Positions 26,629 to 35,457 of a stretch of DNA of 64,000 bases are shown here, piece by piece. The position numbers were made by a program, and so were the translations under genes. Origin of the DNA: Phycicoccus sp. HDW14. GTDB taxonomy: Bacteria; Actinomycetota; Actinomycetes; Actinomycetales; Dermatophilaceae. The notes under the pieces were generated by a model, which made no database searches, was not told the origin of the DNA, and saw only the letters and a program-made list of their open reading frames with translations. The stretch's first letter is position 1; every line of letters starts with the position of its first letter. The DNA lies in the NCBI RefSeq assembly GCF_011383005.1, contig NZ_CP049935.1, positions 3,844,001 to 3,908,000 on the forward strand. The letters run 5' to 3'.

Positions 26629-27326
26629 TCAGTCCCTCGCCCGGAGGGGTTGGGCCCCGACCCCGAGGACCGGCTGTCGCCGAGGTAGAGCAGCACCGCG
26701 GCGACCCGTCGGTGCCGGTTGTCGCCCGACGGCAGGTCGAGCTTGGTGAAGATGGAGTTGATGTGCTTCTCGACCGCGCGCGACGTGACGTGCAGCCGGT
26801 CGGCGATGGCCGAGTTCGATGCCCCGGTGGCGATGAGACCGAGCACCTCGCGCTCGCGGGCCGTGAGCCGGGCGACCGGGCCCTCCTCGAACCGCAGCCG
26901 GTGGCGCATCAGCGCGTCGACGACGTGGGGGTCGATGACGCTCGCCCCACGTCGCACGGCGGTCAGCGCCGACACGAGCTGCTCGACGTCGGCGACCCGC
27001 TCCTTGAGCAGGTAGGCCCGGCCGGTGCTCCCGCCGGCGACCAGCTCGAGCGCCCCCTCCGCGTCCGCGTGCTGCGACAGGACGACCACCCCGAGCCCGG
27101 GATGGGTGCGGCGGAAGCGTTCAGCGGCCCGGATGCCCTCGTCGCTGTGCGTCGGGGGCATCCGGATGTCGGCGAGCACGACGTCCGGCTGCTCGCGGTC
27201 GACGGCCGCGAGCAGCTCGTCGTAGTCGGCCGCCTCGAGCACCTCCGACACGGAGGCGTGCTCGGTGAGCAACGCGGCGAGCCCCTGTCGGAGGAGTGCG
27301 CTGTCCTCGGCGAGAACCACTCGCAT
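26629..27326 (-). CDS. NarL/FixJ family response regulator
   Basis: About 230 residues. Receiver domain opens MRVVLAEDSALLRQGLAALL; the phospho-acceptor is Asp53 in VVLADIRMPP, and the Lys is in AYLLKER. The LuxR-type HTH is LTAREREVLGLIATGASNSA and VTSRAVEKHINSIFTKLDL. Promoters are normally bound after phosphorylation by the partner kinase just downstream. As written, the frame runs on into that kinase without a stop; restoring one base after LLYLGD makes it end at 26629. ATG 27326 is the domain start. Targets cannot be read; the divergent phospholipase D-like gene is a candidate. Confidence 0.78.
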
Positions 27327-27427
27327 CCCTGCCACACCCGCATCGTAAGGACTCGCACGTCCCTCGCGTGCGGTCATCCGGGAATCGGTGGTCCCGCGCG
27401 GCGCCCGGGACCGGCAGGATGTCCTCG

Positions 27428-29109
27428 ATGCTCTCCGACCTCTTCCTCCTCCCCGAGGAGCGCGCGAACCCGCACTCCCGCGTCGACGCCCGGCACGCCC
27501 CGGGTGTCGCGTGGAGTACGGGCAACACCGTGCGCCCGCTCGTGCACGGCGCCACGTACTTCTCCGAGCTGCACGCGACGCTCGAGGCCACCGGCCCCGG
27601 CGACCTCGTGCTCTTCGCCGACTGGCGGGGCGACCCCGACCAGCGGCTGACCGACGACCCGTCGCAGACGGTGGGCGCCGTCCTCGCGGCGGCGGCCCGC
27701 CGGGGCGTCGTGGTCCGCGGCCTGCTGTGGCGCTCGCACTGGCGTCGGTTCGGCTTCCACTCCGAGAAGTCCTGGGAGCTGGCGCGGCTCGTCAACGAGG
27801 CGGGCGGCCAGTGCCTGCGCGACATGCGGGTGGCGCCGGGTGGGTCGCACCACCAGAAGCTCGTCGTCGTCCGCCACGGCGACGACCCGTCGCGCGACGT
27901 CGCCTACGTCGGCGGGATCGACCTCTGCCACAGCCGTCGTGACACGGAGGAGCACCGCGGCGACCCCCAGGTCATCGCCATGCCGCAGGTCTTCGGACCG
28001 ACGCCCGCGTGGCACGACGTCCAGTGCGCGGTGCAGGGCCCGGCCGTCCACGACCTCGAGACGACCTTCCGCGAGCGCTGGGACGACACCACCCCGCTGA
28101 CGAGCAACCCGGGGCGCCTCGCCTCGAGCTTCGTGCAGGGGGAGGACCTCGACCCGCAGCCGCTGCCCGAGCAGGCGCCGCCCCCGCCGCCGCCGGAGGG
28201 TGCCCGCGAGGCCGTGCAGGTGATGCGCACCTACCCCGCGCTGCTCGGCGACGGCTTCGACTTCGCCCCGCACGGTGAGCGCAGCGTCGCGCTCGGCAAC
28301 GACAAGGCCGTCCGGTCGGCACGCCGGCTCATCTACCTCGAGGACCAGTACCTGTGGTCGGAGGAGGTCGGCCGGCACTTCGGCGAGGCGCTGCGCGAGA
28401 ACCCCGGCCTGCACCTCGTGGCGGTCATCCCCGTCGTCCCGGACGTCGACGGTGCGCTCTCGCTGCCGCCCCAGCTCTACGGCCGCAAGCTCGCGATGGA
28501 CCTGCTGCTCGACGCCGGTCGCGACCGCGTGGCGCTCTTCGGCCTGACCAGCCCGACGGGCTACCCCGTGTACGTCCACTCCAAGGTCTGCATCATCGAC
28601 GACCGCTGGGCCAGCATCGGGTCGGACAACTTCAACCGCCGGTCCTGGACCAACGACTCCGAGGTCTCGGTCGCCGTGCAGGACGGCCGCGACCGCCCGC
28701 ACGGGGGTCCGCCCCGCACGACACGTTCGCGCTGCGGCTGCGCCGGGAGCTCGTCGCGGAGCACACCGGTCTGGCGCCCGAGGACGTGCCCGACGACCCC
28801 GCCGCGGTGTGGGACCTGCTCGGCCGCACCGCCGACGCGCTCGACGCCTGGTACGGGGACGCCGGGCCGTCGCGGGGGCGGGTCCACGTCCCGCGGCCCA
28901 AGGCGCCGTTGCGCGGCACCGCCGTCCGGTGGCGCCACCGCGGGCGCCCCGCGACCGGTGCCGCGGGCTCCGAGCGACCCCCGGGCCGGCTGCGTCGGCT
29001 CGGTCCGCCGGAGCTCACCCGGGGCCAGCTGCTCTGGGCGCCGCGCCTGTACGACGTCTTCGACCCGAACGGCACGCTCGGCGTCGAGAACGGCCTCGCT
29101 GCGGAATGA
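27428..29109 (+). CDS. Phospholipase D-like protein, split by one-base frameshift
   Basis: About 561 residues with two PLD repeats. The first HKD-type motif is GGSHHQKLVVVRHGDD, with Arg where the motif Asp is expected. The second is canonical, VHSKVCIIDDRWASIGSDNF. After SVAVQDGRDRPHGG the frame changes, at the G run 28713-28717 or C run 28722-28725, and continues DTFALRLRRELVAEHTGLAP to a GVENGLAAE end. ATG 27428 has agg ten bases upstream; ATG 27419 is also possible. Likely acts on phospholipids or another phosphodiester. Transcribed divergently from the two-component system. Confidence 0.82.
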
Positions 29110-29253
29110 CCTCACGCTGACCTGCGGATTCTTCCGTCGAGAACCTTCCACGGACGGAAATCGTGGGTTACCGTCAGTCGGTCAGCGCGGCAGGGGCGCT
29201 CGGCAGATCCGTCTGCGTCCCCTCCTGCGCACTCTCGCCGGAGGGAGGCGGAG

Positions 29254-30677
29254 GTGTCCGACGACCGACGCGCCCGCGCAGCACGTGAGGTCCTCACGCT
29301 CGCTGCGGTCCTCCTCGTCACGGTGGCCGTCCACGTGGCACCCACCGGTGCCCCCCCGGGCCACGCGCGCTCGGGGTTCCTCGTCCTCGGCCTCGCCCTC
29401 GTCGTGTGGGTCGCGGCCCGGCGCCTCGACCTGCGACCGTGGGCCGCGGCCGGCGCGCTGCTCGCGTTCGCGCTCTGCCCCCGGCCCTCGAGGTCGGCCG
29501 CAGCGCGGGAGCCGACCCCGTCCCCTTCGTCGCCGTCCTCTGCGCGGCCGTCGGCCTCGCCCTCCTCCTGCCCCGCGCCACCTCGCGCACGGCGCTGCTG
29601 CTCGGCGGGCTGGCGATGCTCGCGGCCGTCGCCCTCGCGCCGGTCACGGTCGTCGCCCTCACGGGGCCGGCGTTCGCGCTCTGGACCGCGTCCTGGCGGC
29701 GCAGCGGCGACCAGCGCGTCGAGGCCCTCGTGCGCACGACCACGCTCGTCCTCGGCCTCGTCGGACTCGCGTTCGCCGTCGCCTGGATCCGCCCGGGTGG
29801 TGGCGGGCCGCCCGTCGGCGCGCAGGTCGCGCCCGTCGTCGCGGTCGTCGTGCTCGTCGCGGCCCTCGCCGGCCTCGCCCTGCGACGCGTGCGGCCCCTC
29901 GCCCTCAGCGGCCTGACCCTCGCCGGGGGGATCGCCGTCCCGGGGACGGCGCCGGCGACCCTCGTCCTCCTCACGGCCGTCGTGGCGTGTCTGCTCGTGG
30001 CCGGGGTGGCCGACGCCGCCGTCCGCTACCGGCCCACCCGGCTGCTCGGGCGCGACGTCCGGCGGGTCGGACCGGTGCTCGGCGCCGTCGCCGCCGTGGG
30101 GCTCGTCGCGGCCGTCCTCCCTGCGTGGCTGCCCTCGGTGTCCGCCGTGCCCGCGGTGGCCGCACCCCGTGAGCTCGCCGCGGGCCCCGCGTCGGACCGG
30201 CCGGCCCCGAGCGCCTCCCCGTCGACCGGCCCCTCGTCCCGGCCGGTCGTCCCGACGCCGTCGCGGACGACGGCCGACCCGGCCCCGACGCCCACCGTGG
30301 CACCCGACGAGGCCACCCTGCGCGCGAGCCGTCAGCTGGCGGAGAACCCCAACGTGCGCACCACAGGGGCGGCCCGCTCCGACCTCGGCACCGGCCGGGT
30401 CGACGCCCGCCTGCTGACCCTGCTCGCCGTCCTCGCCGACCGGCACGACCTCACCGTCGACGCCTTCCCGCAGACCTCGTCCGGGCTCGACCGGCTCACC
30501 GCACGGATCACCCGCGTCGACGACGGTCCGGCCGAGCCGAGCTCGCCGGCCGCGGCCGAGCTCGCGGCGGTCATCGACGCCCAGGTCAGCCCCTACCGCT
30601 CCTACTCCGTCTGGTTCCCCGCCGCGGGGGACACCCCCGCAGCCCTCGTCGTGTCCGTGCCGGCGGCGACGTCGTGA
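29254..30677 (+). CDS. Polytopic membrane protein with extracytoplasmic C-terminus, split by one-base frameshift
   Basis: About 475 residues, no family recognised. Helices include LAAVLLVTVAVHVAPTG, GFLVLGLALVVWVAARRL, PFVAVLCAAVGLALLLP, VVAVVVLVAALAGLALRRV and VLGAVAAVGLVAAVLPAWL. A Ser/Pro/Thr-rich linker then leads to an outside domain of about 120 residues (RLLTLLAVLADRHDLTVDAF ... YRSYSVWFPAAGDTPAAL). The frame changes at the C run 29478-29482; one more C joins FAL to PPALEVGRSAGADPV. GTG 29254 follows ggagggaggcggag. With the DUF4397 and sortase genes downstream it forms a surface-protein group. Confidence 0.7.
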
Positions 30678-30759
30678 CCGCGGACCTCCCGGCCCACCGG
30701 GCCCACCCGGCCCATCGGGCTCTCTCGACCCCGCTCCACCGCCACGCAGGAGGCACCCC

Positions 30760-31737
30760 ATGACGACCACCCGTCCCGCCACCGCGCACCCACCCCTCCT
30801 GGCCGTCCTCCTCACCACCCTCGCGCTCGCCGTGGGCGTCGTCGCGGCGACCCCGGCCCACGCGGCGCCCTCTGCACCGAACCCACCCGCGAAGTCCTCC
30901 GCCGCCGGCACCACCTGGGTGCGGGCCGCCCACCTCGTGCCCGGGGTCGGCACGATGACCATCCGCCTCGTCCCGTTCGCCGGCACCTCCCTGGCCGACG
31001 CCCCCAAGGCCGCCATCCCCGAGGCGGAGGCCGACGGCGCGACGCGCATCCTCGAGCCGGCCGTCGGCTACGGCGGCATCGGCGAGTACCGGCAGGTCCC
31101 GGCCGGGCTCTACGCGGTCACCATCCGCCCGGTGGGGTCCGCCACCGACACCCCGCCCGTCCTCGCGGGCACCTTCCTCGCGCAGGACGGCCGCGCCGTC
31201 ACGCTCGCGGCCCTCGCCCACACCCCGTCGCCGCGCATCGACGTCCTCACCGACGACCTCGACCGACCGGCGGCCGGGTCGGCCAGCGTCCGCCTCATCC
31301 CGGCCGCGCCCGACGCGACGACGACCACGGTCGCGGCCGCCGGGGGCCCGACCCTCGCCGACCGCGTCCCGTTCGGCGAGCCCACGCGCTACGAAGCGGT
31401 GCCGGCCGGGCGCTGGACGCTGAACGTCAGCACCACCAGCGACGCCCGGCCCGACCGCCCGACGAGCGCCGCCGTCACGGTGGCCAGCGGGGGGGTGTAC
31501 TCCGTCTTCGTGCTCGCCGACGGCAAGGGCGGGGTCACGGTCAAGCCGGTCGTCGACGCCCTCGGCCTCGGCTCCGCCCCGCGCCGGGGCGTCCAGACCG
31601 GCGGCGGCGGTGCGGCCACCCGCCCGGCCGACCCCGCGCTCGGCGGCGGGCTCGCGCTCGCCGGCGCGGGCGGGCTGGTGCTCGCCGGGCTCGGCCTCCG
31701 CCGGCGGCTGCAGCCGGTGCGGCGCCCCACCCGGTGA
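30760..31737 (+). CDS. DUF4397 domain secreted/surface protein
   Basis: 325 residues. Signal peptide (LLAVLLTTLALAVGVVAATP, cut near AHA), then two DUF4397-type beta repeats starting WVRAAHLVPGVGTMTIRLVP and ASVRLIPAAPDATTTTVAAA, a Gly-rich linker, and a C-terminal helix GLALAGAGGLVLAGLGLRRR with a basic tail. That end has the layout of a sortase substrate, but I find no LPxTG; the segment before the helix reads ATRPADPALGGG. It is translationally coupled (GTGA) to a class F sortase. DUF4397 proteins next to sortases recur in actinobacteria; function unknown. Confidence 0.85.
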   Translation: MTTTRPATAHPPLLAVLLTTLALAVGVVAATPAHAAPSAPNPPAKSSAAGTTWVRAAHLVPGVGTMTIRLVPFAGTSLADAPKAAIPEAEADGATRILEPAVGYGGIGEYRQVPAGLYAVTIRPVGSATDTPPVLAGTFLAQDGRAVTLAALAHTPSPRIDVLTDDLDRPAAGSASVRLIPAAPDATTTTVAAAGGPTLADRVPFGEPTRYEAVPAGRWTLNVSTTSDARPDRPTSAAVTVASGGVYSVFVLADGKGGVTVKPVVDALGLGSAPRRGVQTGGGGAATRPADPALGGGLALAGAGGLVLAGLGLRRRLQPVRRPTR

Positions 31738-32471
31738 GCCCGCACGAGCGGGTCGTCGCCACCGTCGCGGCCCTCGCGGTCCTCGGCGGCCTGGGCATCG
31801 CCGCGGTGGCGGCGGCCGACCGCGACCCGGCACGCCTGCCGCCGCTCGCGCACGAGCGCGCCACCCCGACGGGCAGCGCGACCTCGACCCGCACCCCGAC
31901 GGCGGACCCCTCCGGCGTGCCGACGCTCGCGCCGCTGCCGACCACCCCCGACGTCCCGGACGCCGACGTCGTGCACGACGCCGGCCCCAACGACGCGTCC
32001 ATCCCGGTGCCCGTCGCGGGGGACAAGGCGCCCGTGGGGGACCGGCCGGTCGAGCTGCGCATCCCGGCCATCGGGGTCCGGACCCGGCTGGTCGACCTGG
32101 GCATCGCCAAGGACGGGACGATGCAGGTGCCGGCGGACTTCTCGCGGGCGGGGTGGCTGACGGTGGCTCCGGCGCCCGGGCAGCGCGGGCCGGCCGTCGT
32201 CGCCGGGCACGTCGACTCCCACCGCGGGCCGGCGGTGTTCTACCGGTTGCGTGAGCTGGTGCCCGGTGACGAGGTGCAGGTGGTGCAGCGCGACGGCGAC
32301 GTCGTGACGTTCACGGTGCGCTCCTCGCTGGACTTCGCGAAGAACCGGTTCCCCACGGACCTGGTCTACGGGCCCGCGCCGGGTCCGGTGCTGCGGCTCA
32401 TCACGTGCAGCGGTGAGGTCGACCCGGTGAGCGGGCACTACGTCGACAACACGGTCGTCTTCGCCTCCTGA
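31734..32471 (+). CDS. Class F sortase
   Basis: 245 residues. One N-terminal helix anchors it (VVATVAALAVLGGLGIAAVA), followed by a Thr/Pro-rich spacer and the sortase fold from VELRIPAIGVRTRLVDLGI. Catalytic residues are visible: His in VVAGHVDSHRGPAVF and Cys in LRLITCSGEVD; the Arg is probably in the segment before the YVDNTVVFA end. Sortases join surface proteins to the cell wall or to each other; the coupled DUF4397 protein is the probable substrate or partner, although it lacks a standard LPxTG. Confidence 0.9.
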   Translation: MSPHERVVATVAALAVLGGLGIAAVAAADRDPARLPPLAHERATPTGSATSTRTPTADPSGVPTLAPLPTTPDVPDADVVHDAGPNDASIPVPVAGDKAPVGDRPVELRIPAIGVRTRLVDLGIAKDGTMQVPADFSRAGWLTVAPAPGQRGPAVVAGHVDSHRGPAVFYRLRELVPGDEVQVVQRDGDVVTFTVRSSLDFAKNRFPTDLVYGPAPGPVLRLITCSGEVDPVSGHYVDNTVVFAS

Positions 32472-32561
32472 CCCCAGCCGTCGACGCGGCGATTCGGCCC
32501 GTCCCGGCCGGTGGGGGATGATGGGTGGCCGAGCCCACGGCCCCCGACGAAGGAACTCCGC

Positions 32562-33806
32562 GTGCCCCCTGCCGCCCCCGCCACCGACTTCCGTCCGGTC
32601 ATCCTCGGCGGAGACATCACGGCCTACACCCTCGTGCGCACCTTCCACGAGGCGTACGGCGTGCGGCCGCTCGTCGTCAACATGACCGACGGCGGCCCGA
32701 TCGCCCTGTCCACGGTCTGCGACCACGAGTACGTCGCCGGCTTCGAGGACCCCGACACCTTCGTCGCGGCCCTCGAGCGGGTCGGGCGCGAGCAGGGCGG
32801 CGAGGGGCGTCCGCCGCTGCTGCTCGTCGCGGCCGGTGACTGGTACGTGCGGATGATCATCGAGCACAAGGACCGGCTCGGGGCCTGGTTCACCATCCCG
32901 TACATCGACCTCGACCTGCTCGACCGGATCGTCCGCAAGGACGTCTTCTACGGGATCCTCGACGAGGTCGGTGTGCCGTACCCGGCGACCGTCGTCGTCG
33001 ACTGCTCGGGCGAGCACGACGAGGAGCGCGACCTGCCGTGGGGGTTCCCGGTCGTCGCCAAGCCCGCCGACAGCGCGCTGTACCACTACGCCTCGTTCGA
33101 GGGCAAGAAGAAGGTCTACGTCTGCGACACCGCCGACGAGCTCGCCGACACCCTGCGCCGCGTCCGGGCGAGCAGCTACGACGGCAACTTCCTGCTGCAG
33201 GAGTTCGTCCCGGGCGACGACACGAACATGCGGGTGCTCACGTGCTACTCCGACCGCGACGGGAAGGTCCGCTTCGGCTCCGTCGGGCACGTCCTGCTCG
33301 AGGAGCACCACCCGCTGGCCATCGGCAACCCGTGCGTCATCATCACGACCGAGATCGACGAGGTCGTCGAGCAGGCGAAGCGCTTCCTCGAGCACATCGG
33401 CTACGTCGGGTTCAGCAACTTCGACCTCAAGTACGACCGCCGCGACGGCACGTACAAGTTCTTCGAGATCAACGTCCGGCTCGGCCGCTCGAACTTCTAC
33501 GTGACGGCCGGGGGCCACAACGTCTCCGAGTGGTACGTCCGCGACTGGGTGCGCCACGAGCCGATGGAGGGCCTGGAGATCGCGCGCGGTGAGCACCTCT
33601 TCGCGTTCGTCCCGAAGTACGTCGTCAAGCACTTCGTCCTCGACGAGCCGTTGCGGGACAAGGCACTCGGGCTGATGAAGGCCGGCCGGGCGAGCGACCC
33701 CAACGTCTACGGCCCCGACCTGACCCTCAAGCGCCGGGCCTACAACCTCGCCTACCACGTCAACCAGGTGCGCAAGTTCCGCGAGCACTTCACGGACCGC
33801 CGATGA
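32562..33806 (+). CDS. ATP-grasp carboxylate-amine ligase, possible D-aspartate/D-glutamate ligase
   Basis: 414 residues. ATP-grasp fold: FPVVAKPADSALYHYASFEG with the ATP-binding Lys, FLLQEFVPGDDTNMRVLTCY, and a metal-binding end NFDLKYDRRDGTYKFFEINV. The N-terminus FRPVILGGDITAYTLVRTFH is the usual pre-ATP-grasp domain. GTG 32562 has aagga at 32550-32554. The stop overlaps the racemase ATG by four bases. Relatives include enterococcal D-aspartate ligase, which adds D-Asp to the peptidoglycan stem peptide; the coupled racemase makes such a role plausible. This is inference; other ligations are possible. Confidence 0.85.
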   Translation: MPPAAPATDFRPVILGGDITAYTLVRTFHEAYGVRPLVVNMTDGGPIALSTVCDHEYVAGFEDPDTFVAALERVGREQGGEGRPPLLLVAAGDWYVRMIIEHKDRLGAWFTIPYIDLDLLDRIVRKDVFYGILDEVGVPYPATVVVDCSGEHDEERDLPWGFPVVAKPADSALYHYASFEGKKKVYVCDTADELADTLRRVRASSYDGNFLLQEFVPGDDTNMRVLTCYSDRDGKVRFGSVGHVLLEEHHPLAIGNPCVIITTEIDEVVEQAKRFLEHIGYVGFSNFDLKYDRRDGTYKFFEINVRLGRSNFYVTAGGHNVSEWYVRDWVRHEPMEGLEIARGEHLFAFVPKYVVKHFVLDEPLRDKALGLMKAGRASDPNVYGPDLTLKRRAYNLAYHVNQVRKFREHFTDRR

Positions 33807-34528
33807 CCGCCGGCGTTCCGGTCCACGGGCAGCCGGGCGGCGTGCTCGGAGGGCTCGGGCCGGCCGCCACGGTGCACTTCCTGCGCCGGGTCGTCGAGCT
33901 CACCGACGCCGCCCGCGACCAGGACCACGTCGACCTGCTCGTCTGGCAGCACGGCTCGATCCCCGACCGCAGCGGCTTCCTGCGCGGGGCCAACGAGAGC
34001 CCAGAGGCCGCCCTCGTCGCCGACGCCGTCGCCCTCGAGCGGGCCGGGGCCACGTTCGTCGCCATCCCGTGCAACACCGCGATCGTCTGGGTCGAGCAGA
34101 TGCGGGCCGCCGTGGGCATCGAGGTGCTCGACACGGTCGACGAGACGGTCGCCGCGGCGCGCGAGGCGGTGCCCGGGCTGACCCGGCTCGGCCTGCTCGC
34201 CACCGACGGAACGCTCTCGACCGGCACCTACGCGGCCGCGGCCGAGCGCGCCGGGGTCGAGCTCGTGCTGCCCGACCCCGACGTCCAGCGCGAGACGATG
34301 TCGGTCATCTACGACGGCGTCAAGGCGGGGAACCCGGTGTCGCGCAGCCGGTTCGACGCCCTCGTCGACCACCTGCGGGGCAAGGGCGCAGAGGCCGTCG
34401 CCCTCGGCTGCACCGAGCTGTCGGTCCTGCGCGGCGAGCTGGGCGTCGAGGACCGCACCGTCGTCGACTCGCTCGACGCCGTCGCCGTGGCGACCATCCG
34501 GCGGGCCGGCGCCCGCCTCCGCGCCTGA
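33803..34528 (+). CDS. Aspartate/glutamate racemase family protein
   Basis: 241 residues of the cofactor-independent two-cysteine racemase fold. The first Cys is in VAIPCNTAIVW and the second in ALGCTELSVL; the opening GGVLGGLGPAATVHFLRRVV is typical of the Asp racemase subgroup. Converts L-Asp or L-Glu to the D-form in the cytoplasm. Four-base ATGA coupling to the ATP-grasp ligase suggests it supplies that enzyme with a D-amino acid. Converges with the HNH gene 17 bases away. Confidence 0.9.
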   Translation: MTAGVPVHGQPGGVLGGLGPAATVHFLRRVVELTDAARDQDHVDLLVWQHGSIPDRSGFLRGANESPEAALVADAVALERAGATFVAIPCNTAIVWVEQMRAAVGIEVLDTVDETVAAAREAVPGLTRLGLLATDGTLSTGTYAAAAERAGVELVLPDPDVQRETMSVIYDGVKAGNPVSRSRFDALVDHLRGKGAEAVALGCTELSVLRGELGVEDRTVVDSLDAVAVATIRRAGARLRA

Positions 34529-34544
34529 CGAGGACCGACGGGCC

Positions 34545-35216
34545 TCAGCAGTCGGCGTCGAGCATCCCGGTGAGGGCCGACTTCTCCGCGCTGTCGACCT
34601 CGAGGTCGTACTGGTCCTTGACCTCGATCCACGAGCGCGCGTACTCGCAGCGCCAGCCGCTCGCCGGGGGCTGCCACTGCGCGGGGTCCTGGTCGGACTT
34701 GCTGCGGTTGCTCGAGGCCGACACGGCGATGAGCTGCGGGATGGTCAGGTCGTTGGCGAACTGCTCGCGCCGCGCGTCGGTCCACAGGTTGGCCCCCGAG
34801 CCCCAGGCCTCGGCGAGCGGGACCACGTGGTCGATGTCGAGGTCCGAACCGTCGGTGAAGGTCGTGTCGTCGTAGACGCTGCGCCAGGTCCCGCCGGTCG
34901 CCCGGCACGAGGAGTCGGTGGTGACGCCCGAGCCGTCGCGCTTCAGGACGGTCTCGCGGGTGTCGCAGGCGCCGCTGACGGTGATCCAGTGCCTGAACTC
35001 GGTCCGGTCGTAGCCCGCGTTGTCCTCGTAGCCGACGTGCAGGCCGGCGAGCATCGTGCGCGAGTCGCCGACGCTCGGCGGCGCAGGGGGCAGGGCGTTC
35101 GCCGTGGCCGCGAGGACCGGTGCGCCGGCCAGGGCCAGGCCGAGGGCGAGGGCCATGCGGCGCAGGCCGCGGACGAGGGGACGGGCGGACGAGGGCGGCG
35201 TGGTCGAGGTGCTCAC
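34545..35216 (-). CDS. Secreted HNH endonuclease family protein (DUF1524-like)
   Basis: 223 residues with a signal peptide (LALGLALAGAPVLAATANAL). The His-Me finger core is DLDIDHVVPLAEAWGSGANL, followed by ANDLTIPQLIAVSASSNRSK and SDQDPAQWQP, the pattern of DUF1524/GmrSD-type HNH nucleases. Such exported proteins are widespread in actinobacteria and probably degrade extracellular DNA; the biological role is not established. Cysteines (GACDTRE, SSCRATGG, WRCEYA, LDADC) could form disulfides outside the cell. Start is GTG 35216. Confidence 0.88.
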   Translation of the reverse strand: MSTSTTPPSSARPLVRGLRRMALALGLALAGAPVLAATANALPPAPPSVGDSRTMLAGLHVGYEDNAGYDRTEFRHWITVSGACDTRETVLKRDGSGVTTDSSCRATGGTWRSVYDDTTFTDGSDLDIDHVVPLAEAWGSGANLWTDARREQFANDLTIPQLIAVSASSNRSKSDQDPAQWQPPASGWRCEYARSWIEVKDQYDLEVDSAEKSALTGMLDADC

Positions 35217-35361
35217 GGGCGTCGAGCCTGCCCCGAGCCGGTCGCGGGCGGGCCAAGCCCGGGTGCGGAAGCCGTTCGGATCGGGTCAAGCCGGAGCCAG
35301 GAAGGTCAGCAGCGGCTCTGCCGAACCTCCAGGAACCCCCGGCCGCCGGTGCCGGCGGCGT

Positions 35362-35419
35362 CGAGAGGAGGCAACACGCAGACGATTCCGGCGGATCGTG
35401 TGCGTGTTGCCTCCTCTCG
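35362..35419 (-). terminator. Hairpin downstream of the galT operon
   Basis: A perfect 19-base stem (35362-35380 with 35401-35419) is extended inside by acgat/atcgt (35382-35386, 35395-35399) after one mismatch. It begins about 40 bases after the galT stop on the minus strand. No T-run. Termination of the beta-galactosidase-deoR-galT transcript is the likeliest role. Confidence 0.7.
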
Positions 35420-35457
35420 GAAGGGCCTGACGGCCGCGGCGGCCGGCCCGGCCCATG

